DNA from: Allolobophora icterica
Taxonomy: Eukaryota > Annelida > Clitellata > Crassiclitellata > Lumbricidae
Reading direction: 5' to 3'
DNA length: 64,000 nt
Assembly (NCBI GenBank): GCA_963556255.1
Contig: OY744607.1
Location: 39,384,222 to 39,448,221, forward strand
This document shows, one piece after another, positions 1 through 17,396 of the stretch. Numbering within the stretch: position 1 is the first letter of the stretch; every line of letters starts with the position of its first letter. The notes under the pieces were generated by a model, which searched no databases, had not been told where the DNA came from, and saw only the letters and a list, made by a program, of their open reading frames with translations. The position numbers were made by a program, and so were the translations under genes.

Positions 1-296
1 TATACTCCATGGTGTAATGGTTAGGGTGATGGACAGTCAATCGAGAGGTCGGGGTTCAAATCCCCGCCAAGGCTGCAGAAATTTGGTTAGAGATTTCTGC
101 TCCATCTGCACTCCAAGCCAACTCAGTTATAGACAGTACACTGAGCGTTCACTGTCGATAGAAAGATGAGACGGCGAAGGAGAGGACTGACCAACCACTC
201 ACAAATGCCGAGGTTAAGAAAATGAAGTCGCTAGCACTTCATGCCCATGGCTGCCTCAGGCATAGCTTTAAGGAAAAGCTCTTCGTCTTCTTATGT
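1..296 (+). mobile_element. tRNA-derived SINE, 5' end at or beyond window start
   Basis: The head carries an RNA polymerase III A box (TGGTGTAATGGTTAG) and B box (GGTTCAAATCC). A tRNA-unrelated body follows, ending in the module ATGCCGAGGTTAAGAAAATG, which recurs in the copies at 30.5, 31.2 and 49.4 kb (+) and 21.3 and 47.3 kb (-). It is not a functional tRNA gene because the region after the B box does not fold back to an acceptor stem. The microsatellite that follows may have grown from its tail. Confidence 0.8.
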
Positions 297-473
297 GATA
301 TATATATATATATAATTTATATATATATATAACTTATATATATATAATTTATATATATATATATATAATTTATATATATATATAATTTATATATATATAT
401 ATTCAATTAAATTAAATTCAAAATCATTTATTGTCATCAACGACAGTATTTCATCATGTACTGTAAATGTTTG

Positions 474-541
<68 letters not shown>
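297..541. repeat. AT-rich satellite and (AT)n
   Basis: Tandem AT-rich units of about 18-20 bp (TATATATATAATTTATATAT) occupy about 299-404. After a short spacer a pure (AT)n run fills 476-541. No gene is seen. Confidence 0.9.
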
Positions 542-545
<4 letters not shown>

Positions 546-839
546 GCACATAAGTGCCTATACACTTGCGGTGTAAAAAATAACTACTGATTACGCATTC
601 GTTCAGCTACTCATTCACTCATTCACTCATTCCTTTTACCCTGGCTTGCTGAAAAATAGTTACTTGCTTGTTTATTTGCTTACTTGCTTGAATCTAGGCC
701 AACGCTTGGTGGAATTAACCGGCTAAATTTATCGTTGCATAAAGGAAGTTGGTTGGGTCGTATTTCATGTTTTACGATTCGGAGATGTTTTAACACAGAC
801 GAGCAATTGTTGATGAAGTAAGAGTATATCTCTCGGCTA

Positions 840-1300
840 ATTAAAACCGTCTGCAGAGCACTTGACCAGAGGAATGAATACAGACACTGTATCAACCGAA
901 CAAGGAACACATCGGAGGCGGGTACGCGAAGGGTCGAAAGCATCGCAGAGGCGAAAAGGGCAGATTAAACCGTCGGAGATGGGCGTGGGGGAACCCGGAG
1001 CAAATGATACCGTCGGAGGGGAGCGCGGGGAAACCCGAGGCAAATGAAAGCACGCTCCATAAATCTTATCAGCCGGCGTTATAATTGCTGTTAATATCCG
1101 CTGTCGAAACTCCGCCCGATGTCAACTTCGTTTCATAATCATCGGGCGGTCGGCGCCTTAAAACTCATTAGGGCTGTTGATAAAACTAAGTATTCGACGC
1201 CGTCAAGCCGCTGACACAAGCCGAAAATCTGGCTCTCGGTCGACCTAGGGTCGTTGTCGTCATCTGTGGGGCTTGGGCCTGGCGCTAGACGACGGGGCGG
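840..1300. other. CpG-rich, single-copy-looking block upstream of Six1/2
   Basis: In a region otherwise made of microsatellites this stretch is GC- and CpG-rich, has no simple repeat and contains no convincing ORF. It includes a perfect 10-bp inverted repeat (1112-1121 and 1140-1149) and motifs such as TTATCAG and AATTG-type homeodomain cores. A cis-regulatory role or an unrecognised 5' exon of Six1/2 is possible; this is inference from composition and position only. Confidence 0.35.
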
Positions 1301-1564
1301 ATCTGAATGGGTTGTATTATGTAGGGTGTTGTTGATCGGAAGGAGACAGATGGATGCGCACTGGCGTTATTTATCTTCGACATTAGCGGTAATCCGATAT
1401 CCACCCTTCTTGCCTGTGCACAGGGTCGATCTCTATGTGTGTACGACGCGGATCTAGGCCGTGCGGGCGGCAGCTAGCAGCCCCACGAATATCGAATGTA
1501 CACTGCAGCTGCAAATGAGCAAGCTTCATCTTCATCCTTCGTTACCTTCATCCCTGTCTCTATC

Positions 1565-1615
<51 letters not shown>

Positions 1616-1955
1616 TTCTTTCTCTCTCTCTCTCTGCTCCTAATCCTTCCGTTCCTCATACTGCCCTATTTCTCCTCCCACTCATCCTCCTACTTTTCTC
1701 CTCCACCTCTCTCTTCCTCTTACCAATATTTCTCTCCTCTCTTTCTCTCCTTCCTGTCTATCTGTTCGCTCTCTCTCAACCTCATGCTACTGCTCATGCT
1801 CTACTCCACATCCACCCTGTTCATCACCCTCCTACTCCGTCTCTCTTTCTCTTTATTTCCCCATGCTATTCCTCCCCTTTTCTCCTCAACCCACCCCGGT
1901 TTCTCCTCCTCCTCCTCCTCCTCCTCCTCTCTCGATTCCGCTAAGCACTGACAAG
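1565..1955. repeat. (TGTC)n(TC)n and a long pyrimidine tract
   Basis: TGTC repeats run to about 1602 and grade into TC repeats, then into a C/T-only-like stretch with CTC runs near 1905-1930. Open frames here (Ser/Leu/Cys-rich) are artefacts of the repeat. Confidence 0.85.
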
Positions 1956-2550
1956 ATATTCGATACTTCGCCAACCGACAAAGTTATTGACTATACGCTG
2001 TGTACCGTACTGGTCCGGGATTAAAGTTGATGCGCAGCAGCAGCACATTAGAGGATCATGCGCAATGATGATGTTGAGAGGAGAAAGGGGCGGTCCTTCT
2101 CCTTAGCCTCCTCGCACAGTGCTTCATCTAAGTGCCTCATCGCGTTCACAGAGCTCTTCTGCTGCTTCCGTGTTTGGCCGCTCTAAACCTTCGCATAATT
2201 ATACAGTTCAAATCAGTTAGAACTTTCGGTTGCAATATAGACTGGATGACATCCGACCCTATAATCAGATTTCTGACTCTGTCTTTATAGGTATGAATTT
2301 GAATTCATTAAATATTTATCTCTGTAGATAAAGTGGCAACAGTTTAGGTAAAAATGATGACAAGTCTTTTACTATTATAGGCTACTTGAAGGCGAATTAT
2401 CTGTGATTATCTGTGATTAGATATACTAGTCATAATGAGCCCACAGTACAATATTTAACGGAACTTGGCTACGATTGGGCTTTGTTCCTATTTTTTAAAC
2501 GAAGTATAAATGATTATTCAGAAAGACAACATTGCACGTTAAAATTAGGT
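1956..2550. other. Unassigned sequence upstream of Six1/2
   Basis: Mixed-composition DNA with no simple repeats, no recognisable coding homology and no clear mobile-element end. Confidence 0.4.
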
Positions 2551-2934
<384 letters not shown>

Positions 2935-2947
2935 GTAATTATAGTTT

Positions 2948-3186
2948 CAGGGCTTTTTTCTAGAAAAAAGGTTCCGGAACGGAACAATTATGAAAGGACT
3001 AGACCGAGAAAAACGGAGTGGGGCTTGGGGAGGGGTCTCGGTGAGACCCTCCCCAAGAAAATTTTTGACGCCAAATAAAATTAAAATAACTGAATTATTC
3101 TTTCATTTAAAGCAACTAAATTATTTTCAATAGCTGAGAAAGGTGCCGGAATGCCGTTCCAGAGTGTTCCGGCAGAAAAAGCACTG
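2948..3186. mobile_element. Short hAT-like MITE
   Basis: The left end CAGGGCTTTTTTCT and right end AGAAAAAGCACTG form imperfect terminal inverted repeats starting CAG-G, the usual hAT pattern. Inside are repeated GTTCCGGAAC-type motifs. A left-end copy lies at 22711. No clean 8-bp target duplication is visible, so it is old, or the ends are slightly misplaced in the flanking microsatellites. Confidence 0.6.
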
Positions 3187-3227
3187 GTTATTTTCATTAT
3201 TACTATTATTACTATTATTACTATTAA

Positions 3228-3232
3228 TACTA

Positions 3233-3327
<95 letters not shown>
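3228..3327. repeat. (TTA)n microsatellite
   Basis: About 100 bp of uninterrupted TTA repeat, preceded by TTACTA variants from about 3200. The following 450 bp (3328-3780) show no feature I can name. Confidence 0.95.
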
Positions 3328-3784
3328 GGTTGTTATAATATGAATCCAGAGCTTAGCCCTACTGCAGTTGAACTTTCTCTTAAGCGCTGAGATGGTGGTG
3401 AGGGTCATCGATGATACCCTATTCTCAAAGCACGGACTCACGAAGAGCGCTAGACTAACGACGGATGTCTCCTGCTATCTTGTTTATGGCACTAAAGCCC
3501 AGCGGGGACGTCCACCCAGCGCATGTTTTGTTTTAATCCGGTGACCGCGTGTTCCAGAGGCCACTACCTAGGTGCTATCAACAAACACTGGCCAAATTGA
3601 TAGAAATGGAAAACGTTGCTTGTCCCCTCTGGGCCTCCGTTATGAGGGGGGCCATATGACGCCTCTCACCCCGTCTCTCCTTTTCCTCAAATCTAAATCC
3701 GATCGGTAAACAGTTTCTAATTTTTTCATTCGCCTCACTGATGTGTCTGCAAAATATCTGTTTCTATGACAACGTCGTCGTCGA

Positions 3785-3899
3785 CGTCAATGATGATGAT
3801 GACGGTGGTCATCACCGTCATCATAATCATCATCATTCTCAAAGCACGGAGAATGATGATGATGACGACGATGATGACGATGATGATGATGATGATGAT

Positions 3900-3970
<71 letters not shown>

Positions 3971-4021
3971 TGACGATGACGATGACGATGATGACGATGA
4001 CGATGACGATGATGATGATGA
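3785..4021. repeat. (GAT/GAC)n trinucleotide array
   Basis: Alternating GAT and GAC units, densest at 3854-4021, give an artefactual poly-Asp frame. Each unit keeps GA-, so C/T interchange at the third base is the only variation. Confidence 0.9.
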
Positions 4022-4135
4022 CTTAAATCTATCTTTTTCCCTTATTGCTCATTCCTCTATAGCCCGCCTTGCGGTCTTTGATGCCTTGTGGATCTTAATT
4101 TGGTCTTACAATGGATCATGCTTTCTCAATGTGAT

Positions 4136-4250
4136 TTTAATTAGAAGCGATTTTAATTAGCAGCGATTTTAATTAGAAGCGACCATCGGTTGATGCGCTG
4201 TGCATTACGATAAGGGCGCTATAGAAGTTTAAAGATTAGATTAGATTAGA
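4136..4250 (+). repeat. Retroelement 3' tail with (ATTAG)n end
   Basis: Three short tandem units containing AGCGATTTTAATTAG lead into a segment ending GATAAGGGCGCTATAG and an ATTAG tail. The segment at about 59985-60040 has the same ACCATCG...GATAAGGGTGCCATAG core, so this is a dispersed repeat, probably a LINE or SINE 3' end. Confidence 0.5.
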
Positions 4251-4329
4251 CAATGAATAGGAAGGGGAGAAGCAGGATGGTATGTCCACGTTTGTCTACC
4301 TGTTTGTCAGCTGTTTGTCTGGCTGTACG

Positions 4330-4415
4330 TCTGTCTGTATCTCTGTATGTATGTATGTCTGTCTGTCTGTCTGTCTGTATATCTGTATGTATGTATGTAT
4401 GTATGTATGTATGTA

Positions 4416-4464
<49 letters not shown>

Positions 4465-4475
4465 TTCTGTATGTA
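4330..4475. repeat. (TGTA)n/(TGTC)n tetranucleotide array
   Basis: Interleaved TGTA and TGTC units. Open frames in both directions are repeat artefacts. Confidence 0.9.
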
Positions 4476-4592
4476 TATATGTATGTTTGTCCCCTGGACG
4501 GCTGTATATCCAACAATCTATATTGTTCATCAAATCTATAGGCCCCATCTGTTCCTATGTTTTCCTCGGAATGCAGAAGGTAAAGCGAAAGA

Positions 4593-4660
4593 AATGAGGG
4601 TAGGACCCGTAACCCACAGTCATACGCCGAGGCTAAGAAAATAAAGAGGCGACTCAGCGC
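4593..4660 (+). mobile_element. SINE 3' body fragment
   Basis: Contains the module ATACGCCGAGGCTAAGAAAAT shared (with small changes) by the SINE copies at 1 and 30.5 kb, without a tRNA-like head. Confidence 0.5.
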
Positions 4661-4890
4661 TAGATTAATCGGCTGCTTTTCTCTGCTATCGGTTTTCTTA
4701 TAGATTACTGTCGTGACAATGATTTTCGTCAATGTATTTTCATTGTGAGTTTCATCATTGTGTTTTCTTTATTGATTTTCTTCAATGTATATGCTTACAT
4801 CGTGGTTCCTCAGCATATTCTCATACCGAATAAAAACGAACGTAGAAACAATCTCTGAAGATGGTGTTTTATGTTTTCGGATCCGAGCTT

Positions 4891-4932
4891 CTCTGAGGAT
4901 TCTCTGAGGATTCTCTGAGGATTCTCTGAGGA
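4891..4932. repeat. 11-bp tandem repeat just upstream of Six1/2
   Basis: About four copies of TCTCTGAGGAT lie 65-105 bp before the earliest possible Six1/2 exon boundary. They may have expanded from a retroelement tail (AGGCGCTACATAAAT follows), so a regulatory role is only possible. Confidence 0.75.
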
Positions 4933-5085
4933 ATAGGCGCTACATAAATATTTGATTCCAATCACAATTACTGAGTTTCCGCTGTGTTCTTTATAGGCGG
5001 TGTCATTGATCGGGCTTACAAGACTTCAGCAGAAGGAGGAGGAGGAGGACTAGGAGGAGGAGGTAGTGGCCTCGAACCAGACGCG

Positions 5086-10473
<5,388 letters not shown>

Positions 10474-11902
10474 AACCTAGAGTCTACAACGGGCGTCACC
10501 GTTTTACGACTTTCCAGTTTTGCGCTTAATTTCGGCGCAGACGATAAGAGACTTGCATCCTAGATCAAATTCTACCGATGGAATTGAACGTTAGGTGAGA
10601 TTTTCCACGACGGAGAAAATTAATCAGCTTAAGAATGGATTCCAATGAATGGTTTTCTAACATCACTGAGCTGTCTGCTAGTCAGTGTGCCTGTGTCAGC
10701 CTGCTTGTTCGTGTATCCGTCAGCCTGGGTATCGCTGCTGCTACTGCAGGTGAACATTTGCAACGAGAGGCAGAGCGTCTCTCCTTAGTCTTCGTTTTCC
10801 GAAGTATGTAATGAAATGAAGCACGACATTTTCTTATTTTAAGAAAGTCGAGGATAGGACGATTTGAATATTCGTTTTGTTGAAGACTATAAATAATGAT
10901 TCGCGAACGATTAAAAGCTCCGTTGCTTGCTATTATACTGACGTTGCTATAGAGATTATCATCAGGCTACATTAGGCCTACATTACATTACCCTATAGTG
11001 TATTAAATGCATGTATACTATAGGCCCTAATCGAGATTCTTTGTTATAATTATACCAGTTTAGACGTCCGAATTCATACATACATTAATACATACATACA
11101 TACATATGTATACGTACATAACTATATAGTATAGGCTATACATACATACTAATTAACATTTTTTAAATATTTTGTAACACAGTAGGGCATGCATGTGCTG
11201 TTATATATACATTCAGGTCAGGTCTACTTGTGTGTATTCGAGTTTTGGCATCTTTTGAATAACTCTCAAAGCACTGGAAAATGCCTAACGGTTCTAAAAG
11301 AAAGTCGCCTCTTAACTTAGCTGAAAAATGTTTCTTGTGACTTAGCTGGAATTCGTTCGGATTCCAAAGAGGAGACTGTGAAACGGCGTCGCTGTTGCCT
11401 CAGTGCCATGGACTTCACCTTCCACTTCTAACGCAGAACCATTAAAGTTCTGTTCTCTGAAAGCTTTGTGTAAACACACGAAAGTCGTTCTGATGATGGT
11501 AACCACAAGGTAACTGAGTGCAGCTGAATGTTTTGTGAATAACTCCTAGGCATTGAGGCACTCGCGCGGCATTTCTCCGGCATAAGGGCTGCCTCTCATC
11601 ACGCCTCCTTCGTTCTGCCATCGTTTGAGACCCGTAAGCGGCAGGAACAGACCACAGTGGCCGCAGCACTCGCAGTCAATGCGTGCACTCGTCTGGGTCT
11701 CCCACCCCAACCGCCATCTCCCCCATCCGCTCTTGATTGACAAGTCCTAATCAAGTACAACACCCGTCGACGCTCTTGGCAGGTCGTGAAGACTTGATTG
11801 ACACGTGACAGGCACTCCAGGCAATGTTGGTTTTCTCCAGGTTCAAGTGTTTTGCGATGGAGTCTTTGACGGTAGACTAAGAAAGCTGTGGAACTCTGGT
11901 TA
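10474..11902. other. Six1/2 3' flank and unassigned intergenic DNA
   Basis: This should contain the Six1/2 3' UTR. No AATAAA was found close to the stop; the variant ATTAAA occurs at 10910 and 11002. A CATA-type microsatellite lies near 11078-11105. The rest is unassigned. Confidence 0.4.
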
Positions 11903-13236
11903 GGGGTCATCCATATAGTACGTACGCAAAAAAATCGTATTTTCAGACCCCCCCCTCCCCCCCCGTTTGGCCGCGTACATTTTGTGGACCCCCCCCCCTG
12001 TGCGTACGTACAACTAAGCTCTACCCCCCCCCCATAAACGATTTGTTTCCTTCTGTTGTTCTTGCTTACTGCTCTGCACCATATATCTGCAAACTGCAGC
12101 ATAAAGTTGTTTGTATCTTACTGCGTTTTCCATAGTCTTTAAATGTTTAAATATTTAAATCCAATTGAGAACTTGAAGTTTTAATGAATTTTCCGTATAC
12201 ACAAGAATTTTCCGATGCACTTTATTGAGTGTTCAATAATTATTAGGTCATTGATTGTCACGTCTCTCTAACCGAGTCGTGGCCTATAGAGAGAGCGACG
12301 TGTTCAAATATGGAGTCACAATAGGTTTTCTATTATTTAATACGAGAGAACACGCTTCAGACAATAATAACCAAAAAGTTTATCGTTTCTGATCTGTCGA
12401 AAGTCCCTCCCTTTTCCGTTTCTCCTCCAAGCCAGTTTTTCCCGTCTCACGACCCCAGTCTGTTTCCCTCCACTCCCCCACCCTCCCCTCTTCCACGCTC
12501 CCTTGTGTCGCCCCAATAGGCCTGCCGAACCGGCTCCACACCCGGTAGGGTAGAATGCAGGTCGGAAGGCAGAGAGCCGCTCATCGTGCACCCGACTCGG
12601 CCGGTGTCTGATTTCCTCGGCTCTGTAGCGGTTGTGGCGACCGGGTGGATGGAGGTGGGGTCCTTTGAGGCATCTGCTGTGGGTTGCTTCTGTTATGGCG
12701 AAGACGGGAGACGAAGCCGTGACATTGATGTTTTCACAATAGTAAGTAAGTATCACACTAGGTGATAGAACTGGCAAATGAAAGTGTGTTTTGAGGGTAT
12801 TACGACTTTAAATATTGTTGGAACATTGCTGAATACTATTAGGATAATATTACTTGGGAATCATCTGGAAAACATGTACTTAATTTGATTAATAAATCTG
12901 TGGGCTGAGATTGATTTATATGTTAATAGTGTTTATACTGCTACTTTGTAAGTAGGTGGCGCTGTAGTGTCTCATTCACAACACAGATTACCGGTAACTG
13001 CACATGGCTTTATATTATAATAATGAAAATTAATGTCATCATCCGATTATAGTACAGTACAGAGTTATTTATAAAGTTATAAATAGGCTAATATGGATGT
13101 CATAATGAGACTTTTTTTGCGTACGTACATTTAGTCGAGACCCCCCCTCCCCCCCATACGCACCCGTACGCAAAATCGCATAAATCGCGGACCCCCCCCT
13201 CCCCCCTCAGTGCGTACGTACTATGTGGATGGCCCC
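11903..13236. mobile_element. 1.33 kb TIR DNA transposon, non-autonomous (Harbinger-like duplication)
   Basis: The outer 25 bp are inverted repeats matching at 23 positions: left starts GGGGTCATCCATATAGTACG, right reversed starts GGGGCCATCCACATAGTACG. Both flanks carry TTA (11900-11902 and 13237-13239), a 3-bp duplication typical of PIF/Harbinger elements. Both subterminal regions have C8-C10 runs and repeated GCGTACGTAC. No transposase frame is recognisable inside; 12,340-12,780 is C-rich unique-looking DNA. Superfamily assignment rests on the duplication length only. Confidence 0.75.
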
Positions 13237-13239
13237 TTA

Positions 13240-14040
13240 TAAGCACCGGTGCCTCAACCAGTCTGAGAAAGTCCACACGCACTTAAAATGACCCCAGATC
13301 GAGTGCGTCTTGATGTACATTGCATTTAAATAATATGTTAATTCGAACAATATGTGTATTTATATAACACAAATGTCTGGATATCTACAACTTTATATTC
13401 ATATGTTATTCTCAGCAAAAACACGTGTACGTAGTGTAAATTCAAAATCGCTGCCTCCGCTGGTCTAGATGTGATTAAAAATAGCAAATTTATCATTTAC
13501 TGGTAAGACAATTTGTATAGCGCCGTAGCGAAACAATGGTGCTGTGCATGTGTTCAAAACTCTACGACAATGGTAACTAGACCAGACACAGTGGTGGGCT
13601 ACACATTATTACATGTATCACAATCATTACATCTCTATAGCTCTGGAATAGGAATAAACCCTACCCTTAACGGCAGTGATGCTGATCTGCAGCACTCGCA
13701 CGCAAAAATTGAAGCCTTCTTTTTCCAACCTATACCCGCGCTTCTGAAGTTAATAAATTAGTGCGATTTTAATACCTAATTAATAATGATCAGAATAATA
13801 ATCATCACCATCGTTAAGAAAAGGGTAGAATTGCTTCCAGAGATATACAGAGATGTAATGATAATGATAACAATAAATTGCATAGATACATACAAATTTA
13901 ATAGGGCCTATAGACGTAATATACATGTATATGAACGCGTGTATAATTATGTGCGCAGCATAATACAATACTATGTCTGTTGAACTTGAAAACGGAATAG
14001 ACTTGCCTGAGCTGCAGAATCAAAATTCCCATTTTCCACG
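13240..14040. other. Intergenic, unassigned
   Basis: AT-rich intergenic DNA without recognisable genes or repeat arrays, apart from scattered ATA/ATC-rich short runs near 13,780-13,870. Confidence 0.4.
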
Positions 14041-14047
14041 CACACAC

Positions 14048-14145
<98 letters not shown>
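14041..14145. repeat. (CA)n(TA)n microsatellite
   Basis: A short CA run followed by about 95 bp of pure TA. Confidence 0.95.
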
Positions 14146-14146
<1 letters not shown>

Positions 14147-14372
14147 CGACATAGATTGGATCGGAGCGTGTGTTGTCGCTTAGGGCAAAGGAGTGTGGAG
14201 CTGTAGTTGGTTGGAATCGTCAAATCATTCGGTCTCTTATCTTAAATCAACCGGTCTCCTGACAGTATAGTCAGACGTCAGTCGCTCTGGGGCAGAATTA
14301 CCAGCCGACTAAACGCACCGTGTCTAACTGCATTTGCATACCATGCATGCACAGCCGCAATGCATATATTAT

Positions 14373-14506
<134 letters not shown>

Positions 14507-14551
14507 TCTGTTTTACTTCTGACATCTCTGACAAACGCATAGGTTTAGTCG

Positions 14552-14951
14552 CCTAGATTACTGGAACTCGCTTCTAACTGGCTTCAATAAGTCAAACATG
14601 CTGAAGCTGCAGATAGAACCATAAGTCAAAATATGAACCATCTGTGCTTAAACATTTGTATTGGCTTCCTGTTCAGCAAAGGATTTCTTTTAAATTATAA
14701 CTCATATTTTTTATAAACATTGAACTCTGGTATACAGCCACAATAATTAGCATGTGTCCTGTTCCTCAGACTGACATGGGCACACTTGGAACTAAAACTG
14801 TTCTTGTTGAACGAACATTTTCAGTTGCTGGACCTTGCTTTTGGAACTCTCTCCCTGCATGTAGTGTCTCTCCGCTCTGCTCAGTCATTCTCAACTTAAG
14901 ACTTACACCTTTTCGTACCTACTACGCTGTCACGTCTGCTGTATGCATATA

Positions 14952-14990
<39 letters not shown>

Positions 14991-14994
14991 CTCT
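14552..14994 (+). pseudogene. LINE 3' end with (CTTA)n tail
   Basis: Decayed reverse transcriptase C-terminal matches: LDYWNSLLTG, then after frameshifts ERTFSVAGPCFWNSLPA and a final LRLTPFRTYY segment. These match the C-terminal end of CR1-like LINE ORF2 (consensus YGDRSFSVAGPKLWNSLP). A CTTA microsatellite (14953-14990) is placed like a LINE 3' tail. Confidence 0.75.
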
Positions 14995-15069
14995 GCCTCT
15001 CTGTCTCATATAATATAGCGGACTAATCTTCTGCAGATATGGACCTGATATTGTATGCGTCTTAGTTTG

Positions 15070-15100
15070 GTGTCACACTAGTGTGACACTAGTGTCACAC
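15070..15100. repeat. Two overlapping perfect palindromes
   Basis: GTGTCACACTAGTGTGACAC (15070-15089) is a perfect 20-bp palindrome. The next 20-mer, 15081-15100, is also a perfect palindrome made of the same half-sites. Confidence 0.9.
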
Positions 15101-15443
15101 TATATAAGCTATATAAGTCATAAACTGCAGTTACTTCTAATTAAAAACTATCGTAGTTTAATCGTAACTCAAGATTTCTGAAACGTTAATTCAAAGACAA
15201 GCGCAGAGTTCCAGCAGTTCATTCACGACTGCTGCGTCTTGTCAGACGGAGTGTCCCGATGTATATCAAATGAGGATCTAAAGCCGGTTGCCATGGAGAC
15301 TAGGAGGCAAAGAAGCTGCTAGGTTAAATTTCGTTTAAGTCGATGAAGACTATAGAAGGCGGAATAGTGGATGCATGGATCAGTGTTGGAGTTGCAGGTG
15401 GAAAGCAAAGGTAATGTAGACGTGCACATTCCCTTAATGCATG

Positions 15444-15446
<3 letters not shown>

Positions 15447-15513
<67 letters not shown>

Positions 15514-15548
15514 CACACACACACACACACACATCACACACACACAAA
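15447..15548. repeat. (CA)n microsatellite at LINE 5' junction
   Basis: CA repeat interrupted by two CAT units. It directly precedes the truncated LINE and keeps an artefactual Thr-His frame open into it. Confidence 0.95.
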
Positions 15549-17357
15549 TACATGTACGGACTGGTCCCACATAAGATAAAAATGGCAAAAGTAGTACCAA
15601 TCTTCAAAAAAGGTGATACTGATAACCCGGCTAACTATAGACCCATCTCGATACTTCCATATTTCGCTAAATATTTCGAGAAAATAGTTTACGACAGACT
15701 CAGTAACTATATCAACAGCTTTAATCTAATTCACCACTCTCAGCATGGATTCCAATCGGGCCATTCCACTTATATGGCCCTAATCGACATGGAGGACAAA
15801 ATCACCAAAGCTATTGATTCTAACGAATACTCAGTGGGTATTTTCATCGACCTAGCCAAGGCCTTCGACACGGTCGACCATTCCATATTATTAAAAAAAT
15901 TAGAAAATTTCGGAATCAGAGGCCCAATTCTAAGATGGTTCTACAGTTATTTCCTGAACCGCACTCAAAAAGTTCTATGCAATGGTGTACTTTCAGAAAG
16001 TCGCTCAATCTTATATGGGGTACCACAGGGCTCCAATCTCAGGCCCTTACTATTTCTTTTATACATTAATGATCTAGCTACGATCTCAAAAACTCTTCAC
16101 TTTATCCTATTTGCCGACGATACCAATATTTTTTATGCTCACCAGTCTTGGCAAACCCTAATGGATACCATAAATTCAGAATTAAAACTTGTAAACTATT
16201 GGTTCACGGCAAATAGGCTCACCCTCAACGTTGACAAAACCAACTTTATAATTTTTAAATCCCATAGGAAAATTACACCTATTGATATCACCCTGGAAAT
16301 AGCGGGAACCCCCTTAGCCCAAGTTGAGTCTGCCAAATTCCTGGGTGTGATTGTTGATAGGCACCTATCTTGGAAAGAACACATTGATTTCATTGCACAA
16401 AAAATTGCGAAAAATATAGGCATCATAAAAAGGATCTCCTACCTACTTCCTGAGACTATCAGACTGAACCTTTACCTTTCCTTAGTCCTACCGTACTTAA
16501 GTTATTGTAATTTAATCTGGGCATCCACCTACGACTCCAGACTTAGTAAATTAATAATTCTTCAAAAAAGAGCAGTTAGAATGGTTGCCGGTGTCCCCAC
16601 TGGCACCCATACTAGTCCAATATTTACTAGACTTAACCTTCTGGACATAAAGCAACTTAGATCTTCACAGATAGGAAAGTTCCTCTACCTGTTTGAACAT
16701 AACAGTCTACCAGCTTCATTTCAGAATTACTTTATAGCCGGCTCGCAGATTCACATCCACAATACTAGGAATGCTACCTCCCTCAGACCTACTAAAGCCC
16801 GCACAAACACACGAGCATTTAGCATACAAGTTTTCGGACCTAAATTATGGGCGAAGATTCCTCCAGACATTCGCCTCTCTCCAAATATTCATTTATTTAA
16901 GACCCGTTTGAAATCGTTCCTAATGAGTTCTGTCGCAATTGAACTTTAACATTGAACGCACGGGGTGTCGTTGCGCTGTGGGGTTCACGTGTGCGCACGT
17001 GGGCCACTTCTACTCCCATTTTTTTTTTAACTCGCCAGTGATTCTTATTCCTTTCTATTTTTCTTCACCGCTTTAGTTAGTTAGTTAAGCTTAGTAAGAT
17101 AGTTAAGATTAGTTAAGCAGTTTTGATTTGCCTTACTTTCTTTCTCCTCCTTGGTTTCTTTCAAGACAGCCATACTGACCGTGCTACTTAATCCAGTAGG
17201 TGTCCCTGCCCAGCGGGAATTCTTCCCTTTGGGGCCACCTTTTGCCTCAACAGGCGTGACCTGCGAATAATTCTTGTTTTAATTGTTTTTGAAATTCTTG
17301 TTTTAATTGTTTTTGAAATTTTGGTTGTCATTACGTCTATTGAGATGCAATAAAATG

Positions 17358-17395
<38 letters not shown>
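15549..17395 (+). mobile_element. 5'-truncated LINE (CR1/Jockey superfamily), recent insertion
   Basis: The element runs from the middle of ORF2 through its stop, a 3' UTR of about 410 bp and an (ATTG)n tail at about 17362-17395 preceded by AATAAAA. The ORF2 part has no internal stop over 1.4 kb and, like the first 27 kb, is not CpG-depleted, so the copy is young. The 5' end lies beside the (CA)n run and no endonuclease domain is present, which means 5' truncation during reverse transcription. Confidence 0.88.
15556..16949 (+). CDS. LINE ORF2 C-terminal part: reverse transcriptase
   Basis: The frame covers the reverse transcriptase from the fingers (KMAKVVPIFKKGD, NYRPISILPYFAKYFEKIV) through motif A (AKAFDTVDH), GVPQGSNLRPLLFLLYINDL, catalytic FADDTNIF, the thumb (LGVIVDRHLSWKEHI) and the C-terminal segment to TAA at 16947-16949. 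Family role: copies LINE RNA into DNA at a nicked target. The canonical G in the SILGPLLF-type motif is Arg here, so activity is doubtful even without the missing endonuclease. There is no start codon of its own; upstream codons come from the CA repeat. This is transposon coding sequence, not a host gene. Confidence 0.88.

Positions 17396-17396
<1 letters not shown>

Noticed and set aside
10..75. Functional tRNA gene
   Set aside because: A and B boxes are present, but no acceptor stem or 3' end follows; the sequence continues into a repeated SINE body.
3741..4160. Poly-Asp open frame
   Set aside because: Artefact of GAT/GAC repeats.
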